Below are positions 1 to 7,491 of a stretch of 64,000 bases of DNA, piece by piece (the stretch's first letter is position 1; every line of letters begins with the position of its first letter). The notes under the pieces are model-generated. The model was not told where the DNA came from. It made no database searches and worked only from the letters and a program-made list of their open reading frames with translations. The DNA lies in assembly GCA_963820035.1 (NCBI GenBank), contig CAWFYK010000005.1, positions 1-64,000 of the forward strand, in the 5' to 3' direction. This DNA comes from JAWWPG01 sp963820035. Its GTDB lineage: Bacteria; Actinomycetota; Actinomycetes; Propionibacteriales; Nocardioidaceae. Made by a program: the position numbers and the translations under genes.

Positions 1-1
1 T

Positions 2-1057
2 GCTAGGACGCAGTATCAGATCCCGACCAGTAACCCGCTCCATAACGGTTGTCCCTGCCTGGCCGACTATCCGATCCTCGGAATTGACGCGCAGAATGTC
101 TACATCTCGACCAACGAGTTCACGTCGGACGAGACAGGCTTCAACGGTGCCCAGCTCTACGCCGTGTCGAAGTCCCAGCTGGTGTCCGGCGCCTCGTCAC
201 CCGGCATGGCGACGTTCGAGAACCTCACCGTCGCGGGAGGCCCGGGATTCCACGTCCAGCCTGCGAATGAGTACGGCGCGACGAGCGCGGAGTGGTTGCT
301 GAGCTCACTCGACCCGCTAGGCACCTCGGACAACCGGATCGCCGTATGGGCGGTCACCCACGAGGGCACCGTGACCTCCGGGCACGGTCTGCCTCTCCTC
401 TCGGTGCGGGTCATCCGCTCGGAGACCTACGCATTCCCACCGGACGCCCAAACACCCAAGGGATTCTGCGCCAACTGTCGCAACGGCAACGGCGCACCGA
501 CTACGGGAGTCCTGGCGACCGACTGGGATGCGATGCAAGAGACCCAGGTTATCAACGGTGAGCTCGTGGGAGCACTCAACACCGGCCTGACGATTCCGGG
601 CGACACCGGAGTTCGAGCCGGCGCGGCTTGGTTCGTCGTGCATCCGAAGCTCATCGAAGGACGGGTCGACTCTGCCACCAGGATCGACCGTCAGGGGTAC
701 GTGGCGGTGCAGGGGCAGTATCTGCTGTACCCGCACGTCAACATGACGGACAACGGAGCGATGGCCATGACCTTCGGGCTGGGAGGCCCGACCACCTATC
801 CGTCGGCCGCCTACTCGATCGCCAGACCTGGCAAGAAGTTCAAGACCGTTAAGCTCGCGGGCGCAGGCACCGGCCCCGACAACGGGTTCACCGCCACCAA
901 GCAGTACGGCGGCGTCGGCCGATGGGGCGACTACTCCAACGGCGAGATCATTCCTGGTCTGAACAAGGTCTGGATGGCGACGCAGTACATCCCCAACCCC
1001 GGAACAGGAACCAGCAACTGGGGAAATCGCATCTTCCGGCTCGAACTGCCCAGCTGA
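2..1057 (+). CDS. Secreted-type protein of unknown function, 5' truncated by window edge
   Basis: The reading frame is open from base 2 and ends at the TGA at 1055-1057, giving about 351 residues; an internal ATG at 164 is unlikely to be the true start because the upstream in-frame sequence reads as equally good protein (Tyr/Asn/Asp-rich, with a Cys-Pro-Cys near the left edge). The protein is rich in Gly, Thr, Asn and aromatic residues and poor in Lys, as exported beta-rich actinobacterial proteins often are. Two Cys close together in FCANCRNGNG could form a disulfide. I recognise no named domain and no catalytic motif. The signal peptide, if any, lies outside the window. It converges on the cytochrome b gene, with a strong hairpin between them. 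Confidence 0.8.
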   Translation, partial: ARTQYQIPTSNPLHNGCPCLADYPILGIDAQNVYISTNEFTSDETGFNGAQLYAVSKSQLVSGASSPGMATFENLTVAGGPGFHVQPANEYGATSAEWLLSSLDPLGTSDNRIAVWAVTHEGTVTSGHGLPLLSVRVIRSETYAFPPDAQTPKGFCANCRNGNGAPTTGVLATDWDAMQETQVINGELVGALNTGLTIPGDTGVRAGAAWFVVHPKLIEGRVDSATRIDRQGYVAVQGQYLLYPHVNMTDNGAMAMTFGLGGPTTYPSAAYSIARPGKKFKTVKLAGAGTGPDNGFTATKQYGGVGRWGDYSNGEIIPGLNKVWMATQYIPNPGTGTSNWGNRIFRLELPS

Positions 1058-1084
1058 AAGCCGACGTCTGGGATATGTCCCAGA

Positions 1085-1125
1085 GGCCGTCGTGCCCCGT
1101 CCCTCAGGGGTGGGGCACGGCGGCC
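1085..1125. terminator. Bidirectional hairpin terminator between convergent genes
   Basis: The arms CGTGCCCC (1091-1098) and GGGGCACG (1112-1119) pair perfectly, and a nested CCC/GGG tightens the loop; flanking GCCG/CGGC can extend the stem imperfectly. It lies between the stop codons of the + gene ending at 1057 and the - gene ending at 1230, so it could serve both. There is no clear T-run, as is common in high-GC actinomycetes. Confidence 0.6.
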
Positions 1126-1229
1126 GGCAGGCAGTCTCACGAGGATGCTTCGTGAAGATCGGGTGACGCCACGATCGAGCGATGCCCGTCGATGGACCAC
1201 CTCTCCCGTCGGTTCAGAGGGCCTTGCCT

Positions 1230-1868
1230 TCAGATGGGACCAGGTGGTTCTTCGTCAACCTCCTCGGCCCAAAGCCGGTGTTCGGCAAGAGCCCACGTCC
1301 GGCTCACCGCTCCGGTGCGCATGCCCCGGCGAGCCTCGGGGTCCCGCATCGCCTGCGCGATGTGCCCGAGGATGAGCAGCCCCAGGCCGAGCGCGAACCA
1401 GTCGTGCACCAGGGTCGCACCGGTCCGCCAGGACAGCCGTGCCACATCGGGGTAGAACATCAGCAGGCCGGTTCCCAACAACACGGCCACGGCTCCGGCC
1501 GTCAACGCCGCATTGAGCTTCTGGCCGGCGTTGAACTTGCCGACTCCGATCGTTCCGTCCCGTCGCGTTTTGGATCTCAACCACGACCAGTCGGCCGGGG
1601 TGAAGCGGTTGAGCCGGCTGAGGTCGGCCCGATAGGCGGCGAACCCGAGACCGGCGAGCAGGGGCACCGGCAGCGCGAGGCCGGAGTAGACATGGACGAG
1701 CTCGACGATGCGTCGATGTCCGATCGGCACTCCGATGACGCCGTTATACAGGGCTGCGGCCGTGGCAAGGCACACGAACATCACCACGGCGAACGACCAG
1801 TGCACTGCTCGTTCGGCTCGGGTGAACCGGGCGAGCGGTTGCGGGCTGACCTCCTCTGCGCGCTCCAT
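1230..1868 (-). CDS. Cytochrome b561 / formate dehydrogenase gamma-like membrane subunit
   Basis: A 212-residue multi-pass membrane protein of the di-heme cytochrome b family (FdnI/HydC/thiosulfate reductase type) that would pass electrons between the membrane quinone pool and a partner oxidoreductase. Candidate heme-ligand histidines sit at H23 (AVHWS), H51/H59, H155 (LVHDW) and H169, in four hydrophobic stretches. The KFNAGQKLN segment at 111-119 is typical of this family. The start is placed at 1868 rather than in the longer upstream reading frame because the extra N-terminus is only a frame-shadow of the neighbouring gene. It begins 8 bases after the stop of the Tat-exported molybdopterin enzyme, so the two very likely form one transcription unit and one complex. 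Confidence 0.85.
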   Translation of the reverse strand: MERAEEVSPQPLARFTRAERAVHWSFAVVMFVCLATAAALYNGVIGVPIGHRRIVELVHVYSGLALPVPLLAGLGFAAYRADLSRLNRFTPADWSWLRSKTRRDGTIGVGKFNAGQKLNAALTAGAVAVLLGTGLLMFYPDVARLSWRTGATLVHDWFALGLGLLILGHIAQAMRDPEARRGMRTGAVSRTWALAEHRLWAEEVDEEPPGPI

Positions 1869-1876
1869 CGACCTCC

Positions 1877-2596
1877 CTACTCCTTGATCCGGCCGTCCAT
1901 GTCGTAGCCGCGCGGCTCCCAGTAGCCCGGCACCTGGCGGGGCGTGAGCTCGATGCCTCCCAGCCATTTCGTGCTCTTGTATCCGTAGTTGGACGACACG
2001 TAGATCCGCACCGGTCCGCCATGGTCGTGCGTCACCGGAGCTCCCAGCATCTGGAGCGCGACCAGGACACCCGGCTGGCGTGCCTCCTCGAGGGTCAGGC
2101 TCTCTGTATAGGTGCCGTCGAACGAGCGGAACGTCACGGCGGTTGCCGCGTCCGTCGGTCCTGCGAGGTCCAGCAACCGCGAAAGCCTGACCCCCACCCA
2201 TGGCACCTCGAGGACCCGCCATCCGGTCACGCACTGAAAGTCCTGCACCAGACTGGTCTGCGGCATGGCCGCGAGGTCCTGCACGGTGTACGACGCCGGT
2301 CGGCTGACCAGCCCGGACACGTTCAGCCGGTACGACGTCGCGGTCGGCGTGGGAACCGAGCCGGTCACCGAGTAGTAGCGGAACGTGTCGCCGAGGGGGA
2401 ACAGCGAGACGAGCCCTGTCGGGTCCCGCGTCTCGACCGGCTCGAGCAGTCGTGACAACCCGTTCTGCAACCGGTTGCCGCCGAGGATCCCTGCGCCACC
2501 GAGCGCCACCAGGCCGAGGAAGATCCGCCGCCCGACCGGCTTTCCCCTGGTCGGGTCCGGCTCGCTGGTCTGCTCGGGAGAGCGGTCTTCATTCAT
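1877..2596 (-). CDS. Tat-exported molybdopterin-dependent oxidoreductase (sulfite oxidase fold)
   Basis: The 239-residue protein carries a twin-arginine signal near residues 22-40 (GRRIFLGLVALGG), then a sulfite-oxidase/MsrP-type molybdopterin domain. Cys122 in FQCVTGW is the expected molybdenum ligand; downstream the family pattern HDHGGPVR followed by YGYKSTKWLGGIEL is present. The ATG at 2596 is preferred over the longer frame to 2719 because the Tat motif then falls at the usual distance from the start; a GAGGAGG sequence lies about 18 bases upstream, rather far. Together with the cytochrome b gene 8 bases downstream it forms a two-gene membrane-linked oxidoreductase. The substrate cannot be inferred; sulfoxides, sulfite or an S/N-oxide are family possibilities. 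Confidence 0.85.
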   Translation of the reverse strand: MNEDRSPEQTSEPDPTRGKPVGRRIFLGLVALGGAGILGGNRLQNGLSRLLEPVETRDPTGLVSLFPLGDTFRYYSVTGSVPTPTATSYRLNVSGLVSRPASYTVQDLAAMPQTSLVQDFQCVTGWRVLEVPWVGVRLSRLLDLAGPTDAATAVTFRSFDGTYTESLTLEEARQPGVLVALQMLGAPVTHDHGGPVRIYVSSNYGYKSTKWLGGIELTPRQVPGYWEPRGYDMDGRIKE

Positions 2597-2732
2597 CCGA
2601 ACGCGCCTCGCGGCTGCCTCCTCGAGGCCAGGGACGGTGGAGTGGCGACGGCCGCGAGACCTCATGTCCCGAGATAGGTCGTCACGTTCATGCTGCCACG
2701 CAGGATGACACGGACCCAAGCAGCCAGCGGGT

Positions 2733-4427
2733 TCACTCCGCCGGTGCGTGTGGCTCGTCGGCGGGTTCGACGGACAGATGGGGGAGGATCCGGTCCAGCC
2801 AGCCCGGCAGCCACCAGTTGGCGGAGCCGAACGTGTGCATCGCAGCTGGGACCAGGATCGTCCTGAGGATGAAGGCGTCGAGGAAGACCGCGGCAGCGAG
2901 CCCGATGCCGAACTCTGCGATGACCCGCTGTCCGCCGAAGACGAACGCGATGAAGACGCAGATCATGATGGCCGCCGCTGCCGTGATGACCCGGCCGGTG
3001 GTGGCTTGTCCGGTCGTCACGGCGTACCTGTTGTTGCCCGTGTGGAGCCACTCCTCATGCATGCGGGACACCAGGAACACCTGGTAGTCCATCGACAGGC
3101 CGAAGAGGATCGCCAACATGATCACCGGCAGGAACGCCTCGATCGGGCCGGCCCGGCCGAGCCCCATCGGCTCGGATCCCCAGCCGAACTGGAAGACCGC
3201 CACGACCACGCCGAAGGCGGCGCCAGCGGCGAGCAGGTTCATCACCGCGGCGGTGGCGGGGACGAGCAGGCTGCGAAAGGCCACCAGCAGCAGGATGAAC
3301 CCGAGACCGACGATGACCCCGATGAAGAGCGGTAGCTTGGCGCTGATGACGTCGGCGAAGTCACCGAAGATCGCTGTCGCCCCACCGACGTACACCGTCA
3401 GTCCGGTCCCGGCCGTCGCCGTGGGAATCAGCTGGTGACGAAGTCGCGAGATGAGGTCACTGGTGGCCTGGTCCTGCGGCGCCGATGTCGGTATGACGGT
3501 CACGATCGACAGGTCCTGGCCGGGCTTGCTAGGGGTGGCCACGACGGCGGCGACGGTCGGGTCCTTCTTGATCGCGTTCTCGAGCTTGGCCAGCGCCGCC
3601 TTGTCCTGCGGCGTACTGCCCAGCGCGACGAGCTGCAACGGGCCGTTGAAGCCCGGTCCGAAACCCTCGGCGAGCAGGTCGTAGGCCTTGCGCGTCGTGG
3701 TCGACGAGGGGTCGTTTCCAGCGTCCGAGAGGCCGAGTCGGAGCGAGAGGACGGGGATCGCAAGGGTCAGCATCACCACCGTGGCCAGGATCGCCAGGGG
3801 GCGGGGATGGCGCGCCACGAAGGTGGCCCATCGGGCCCACACTCCCGACAGTCCCTCCTTGGTGGGCCCCTCGCCGGACAACCGTCGTCGTTCGCGACGT
3901 GACAGCACGCGCATGCCGAGGAATCCGAGGAGAGCCGGGAGCAAGGTGATGGCCGTCGCCATGGTGAACAACACGGTCACGGCAGCAGAGATGCCGAGGC
4001 CGTTGAGGAAGCCGAGGTTGAGCACGAGCAGCCCGAGCAGGGCGATACAGACGGTGGTCCCGGCGAACAGGACAGCCCGGCCAGACGTGTTCAGCGACCG
4101 GATGCAGGCCTCCTCCGGGGTCATCCCGGCCTTGATCCCGTTGCGATGCCGCGTGACGACGAAGAGGGCGTAGTCGATGCCGACGCCGAGGCCGATCAGA
4201 GCCGCGAGCGTCGGGCCGATGACGGGGATGGCGATGACGTGCGTGAGCAGGCCGACCGTGAGGATCCCCGATGCTAGCGCCACAACCGCGGCCACGAGGG
4301 GGAGGGCCATGGCGAAGAGGGAGCCGAACGCGATGAACAAGATGATGCCCGCAGCGATCAGGCCGATTCCTTCGCTGTTGGACGGCGGCGCCTGGCTGGC
4401 TTCGGTGACGTAGCGACAGCCCGCCGG
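2733..4427 (-). pseudogene. MMPL-family transporter lacking its N-terminal quarter
   Basis: The frame encodes the C-terminal three quarters of an MMPL/RND-type lipid or drug exporter. It contains the second transmembrane cluster with FIAFGSL, the LIGLGVGIDYALFVVTRHR motif, the second periplasmic domain, and the repeat motif FGLSMDYQVFLVSRMHEEW. Intact relatives have roughly 700 residues and start with a transmembrane helix and a periplasmic domain of about 150-190 residues; both are absent. The frame simply begins after a stop at 4428-4430, in mid-domain (PPSNSEGIGLIAAG). The only start codon near the break is a TTG at 4340, with no ribosome site. The break lies about 65 bases from the tandem 22-bp repeat at 4495. 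I infer a truncated, probably inactive gene; expression from TTG is possible but would omit the first half of the transport unit. Confidence 0.8.
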
Positions 4428-4494
4428 TCACAGGGTACGTCGATGCCGGTAGGGCTCGGACGCGGCACCTGAGCCCCGGATCATCGGGTCCGCC

Positions 4495-4665
4495 GAGCCG
4501 TCAGGTTCTTCCGGTCGAGCCGTCAGGTTCTTCCGGTCGAGCCGTCAGGTTCTTCCGGTCGAGCCGTCAGGTTCTTCCGGTCGAGCCGTCAGGTTCTTCC
4601 GGTCGAGCCGTCAGGTTCTTCCGGTCGAGCCGTCAGATTCGTTGTCCGGGCTGTCAAGGTCAGTC
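4495..4665 (+). repeat. 22-bp tandem repeat array, family A, copy 1
   Basis: Seven direct copies start at 4495, 4517, 4539, 4561, 4583, 4605 and 4627, exactly 22 bases apart. Each starts GAGCCGTCAGGTTCTTCC followed by GGTC; the last copy has begun to diverge, and a worn eighth copy starts near 4648. The stretch 4431-4740 holds no gene apart from this array and the leader of the hydrolase. Related arrays lie at 37197, 44133, 44403 (inverted) and 52507 (inverted). Confidence 0.95.
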
Positions 4666-4740
4666 ACCTGACGGATGCGCGGCCGGCCCCGCTGAGCGAC
4701 CATGTGGTGGGCCAGACATTCTCGACTTTGGAGGTTCGCT

Positions 4741-5553
4741 ATGACAGACAACAAGACGCCCGTGGTCTTCATCCATGGGCTGTGGCTCCACGCCACCTCC
4801 TGGGGCTCCTGGGTGGAACACTTCTCTCGAGCCGGCTACTCAGCCGTCGCTCCGGGTTGGCCCGGCGATCCCGACACCGTCGAGGCTGCCCGCGCCAACC
4901 CCGAGTCGATTGCCGACCACGGCATCGACGACGTCGTGGAGCACTATGTCGGCATCTTCAAGCAGCTGCCCGCCAAGCCGATCCTGATCGGCCACTCCTT
5001 CGGGGGGATGATCGCCGAGAAGCTTCTCGGGATGGACGAAGCCGTCGCCGCCGTGGCGATCGATGCGGCGCAGATCAAGGGTGTCCTGCCGCTCCCGTTG
5101 TCGGCCCTGCGCGCGACCTTGCCCGTGTTCAAGAACCCCGCCAACAAGCATCGCGCGGTCTCCCTGACGGCCGACCAGTTCCGCTACAGCTTCGGCAACG
5201 GTGTCTCGGAGGAGGAGTCGAACGCGCTCTACGAGCAATGGACGATCCCCGCACCCGGCAAGCCGCTGTTCGAGGCGGCGGCCGCCAACTTCTCCTTGCA
5301 CTCTCCCGCGAAGGTGAACACGGACAACGCCGAGCGAGGTCCTCTCCTACTGGTGATGGGTGGCCAGGACCACACGGTGCCGGAGTCGATCACGAAGTCC
5401 ACGCTGAAGCAGTACAAGCACTCCAGCGCGGTCACCGAGATTCTGGAGTTCGAGGACCGCGGGCACTCGCTCACGATCGACCATGGGTGGCGCGAGGTCG
5501 CCGACGCATCACTGAACTGGCTCGACAAGCACGGGCTCGGGGCCGACTCCTGA
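4741..5553 (+). CDS. Alpha/beta hydrolase
   Basis: A 270-residue alpha/beta-hydrolase-fold enzyme, cytoplasmic, with no signal peptide. The oxyanion segment is VFIHGLWLHATSW (9-21), the nucleophile elbow is GHSFGG with Ser86, the acid is probably Asp210 in MGGQDHTVP, and the base is His242 in RGHSLTID. All three catalytic residues are present in the right order, so the enzyme should be active; esterases, lactonases and epoxide-hydrolase relatives all share this layout and the substrate cannot be told. The ATG at 4741 is preferred over the in-frame upstream start at 4702 because GGAGG sits 6 bases before it. It is a single gene between the repeat array and a pseudogene. Confidence 0.88.
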   Translation: MTDNKTPVVFIHGLWLHATSWGSWVEHFSRAGYSAVAPGWPGDPDTVEAARANPESIADHGIDDVVEHYVGIFKQLPAKPILIGHSFGGMIAEKLLGMDEAVAAVAIDAAQIKGVLPLPLSALRATLPVFKNPANKHRAVSLTADQFRYSFGNGVSEEESNALYEQWTIPAPGKPLFEAAAANFSLHSPAKVNTDNAERGPLLLVMGGQDHTVPESITKSTLKQYKHSSAVTEILEFEDRGHSLTIDHGWREVADASLNWLDKHGLGADS

Positions 5554-5699
5554 GCCGCACCCTGCCCTGCCAGAGGTCCGGTCGGCGGGGCCGAGATTGA
5601 GCGACGGGTCCCTTCTCCGCACCGTCGGGGACTGAGCCGGTCAGTCGACGTTCCGGTGGTTGCGGGACCGGGGTCCGGCTGCGCAGTAGTCCGCGGCCG

Positions 5700-6205
5700 C
5701 ATCCAGCGTTCGGACTAGGTATGGCAAACCTGCTGGCCGGGGCCTGAACTCGAGGCAGCCTGGTCTCGAGGACGAGCAGCCCCGCCAGGCATGCGAGACC
5801 CGTCAGCAGTGACGTCAGGCTTCATTCCGGCATGGCTCGCAGAACGTCCCAAGAGCGGACGACGACATCGCTGTCACGAGTTTGTACGTCGACCATGACG
5901 GCTCACTCGCCTGGGTCGGCGGACAACGTCAGGACGGCAGCTGACGAGGTCACGGCCGTGGCTGCGGTGGCGCCCACGAGAAGGCGGTTCGACCGGCCCA
6001 GCAATGCATAGGCAAGAAGGCACAGAGGTGCTGCCGCCAACCCTCGTGCCGGCGAGATGCCGGCGATCTGCGCGGACGCGACCGTCTCCGGCGCGAGAAG
6101 GGCGACGGCTGTGAGCGCCGCGAGGACGTCTCCCCAGGGAAGTCCAGTCTCGTGGCCTCGACTCCCGTGAGAGCCCTTGCCAGCCGTCGGCGAGCGAGGC
6201 TGTCA
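5700..6205 (-). pseudogene. Decayed SulP-family anion transporter remnant
   Basis: There is no intact gene in 5554-6215, but reading the minus strand from about 6203 to the TGA at 5903-5905 gives a transporter-like N-terminal segment: LPWGDVLAALTAVALLAP, then ETVASAQIAGISPARGL, then LLAYALLGRSNRLLVGATAA. This matches the first transmembrane hairpins of actinobacterial SulP permeases. Further along (about 5860-5700, another frame) LLTGLACLAGLLVLETRLPR resembles a later SulP helix. There is no start codon at the expected place, a stop follows the first segment, and most of the middle is missing. I infer a pseudogene of a sulfate/bicarbonate-type permease; a profile search with the translated fragment would settle it. 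Confidence 0.6.
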
Positions 6206-6215
6206 GGTGCCGAGG

Positions 6216-7241
6216 CTAGTCCGCCGACCGGACGACGAACGGGAAGTCCTCTTGGGCGCGCTTGAGGTCGGTGGCGTTGAGGCCGGTCGGCACAGCCGAG
6301 TTGGTCACGACGGAGAACATGATCTCGGCTGCGTTATCGACGAGCCGTCGACCGTTGAACCCGGCGAACCCGAAGCCCGCGGGCGAACCCACGACATAGC
6401 CCAGCAGGTCGGGAACGATGCGACAGACCACGCTGGCGGCATAGGCCTCTGGCCGGTCAGACGTGCCCCGGCGGCGTACGACGGATGCCACCAGATCCGT
6501 GATGGCCTGGCCGTAGTGCGCCAGGTCGTCGCTTGGATGGGTCTCATTGGCGTGGCTTGCCACGTCACTGCTGGAGTCGCGGAAGATGGGCCAGATCATC
6601 GGCAGCCCGGTGCGTCCGACCTGTCGCCAGCCGCCGGCGTCGGTGGCCAGCTTGGTGGTGGCCCAGGTGGCGATCGAACGTCCGTTCGTGAACCCGTCTG
6701 CTCCAACCGGGACCGTCAGAACGATGGAGCGGACCGTCGAGCCGGCGAACGTATCCTGAGCGGCTCCACCGACCCAGCGGGTGAGGTCGGTCTCCTCACC
6801 GTGAAGAACGGTCCGGTCGACGGCCTCAAGCTGCTTCAGATCCAGATAGAAAGGGTCAAGCGCTTGCCCGGCCCATATCTGACCGCCATCCTCGGTGCCC
6901 GAGGCCTCGTCCGTCCGTCCTCGGGCGATCAGTGTGCCTGCCGCCTCGTCGTCCGCAGCAGCTTCGCCGACCAGTCGTTCGACGGCGAAAGCCTGCTCTC
7001 CCTCCTCGCCACCGGCGAAGGCGAACCTGTAGGTGACGCCTTCTCGCAGGCTGCCATCGAGGTGGACCTTGAACTCGTAGCGCGCCTCAGGGTGAAACGC
7101 GTCCGTGTGCCCGTCACCGGCGAGCGATGTTCTGACATTCATCACGAGCGCCGTGCTGGCGCCTGCGTCGAATAGATACTGGTCGGTGATGTTCAGCCTC
7201 GGGTCCTGGCGGGCCAGTGGCGAGTCGAGATGGTGGGACAT
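6216..7241 (-). CDS. DUF4331 family protein
   Basis: A 341-residue protein beginning MSHHLDSPLARQDPRLNITD, the hallmark opening of the DUF4331 family; the usual YLFDAG stretch follows. The start at 7241 is chosen because the longer frame to 7331 adds a non-conserved tail, and AAGG lies 8-11 bases upstream of this ATG. No signal peptide is obvious. The family's function is unknown; members often accompany regulators or tetratricopeptide proteins. Here it lies downstream of a large LuxR-type regulator on the same strand, separated by 250 bases that could hold its promoter. No catalytic motif is visible. Confidence 0.85.
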   Translation of the reverse strand: MSHHLDSPLARQDPRLNITDQYLFDAGASTALVMNVRTSLAGDGHTDAFHPEARYEFKVHLDGSLREGVTYRFAFAGGEEGEQAFAVERLVGEAAADDEAAGTLIARGRTDEASGTEDGGQIWAGQALDPFYLDLKQLEAVDRTVLHGEETDLTRWVGGAAQDTFAGSTVRSIVLTVPVGADGFTNGRSIATWATTKLATDAGGWRQVGRTGLPMIWPIFRDSSSDVASHANETHPSDDLAHYGQAITDLVASVVRRRGTSDRPEAYAASVVCRIVPDLLGYVVGSPAGFGFAGFNGRRLVDNAAEIMFSVVTNSAVPTGLNATDLKRAQEDFPFVVRSAD

Positions 7242-7491
7242 GACGGTTGCCTTCGATGTCGATGGCCGGGCGGGCCGCGGGGCGATCACGACGGTGTTCG
7301 GCTGTTCAGAGGTACGGACCCTGTCGTCCATCGTGAACCAGGACTTCGGCGCCCTGCTTCAGTCAGGTGACTGCACGTGGCACATGAACCCACGCCAATG
7401 CGTCGACCCGACCCATGACGAAGCAACAGCTCGGATCTGGCCTCGTGAGCGGGATCCGCGACGGCTCGCTTCCACCGGCTGACTTCGCTCT

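Noticed and set aside
4495..4665. Tandem 22-bp copies as a CRISPR array
   Set aside because: The copies abut one another without variable spacers and no cas genes are present.
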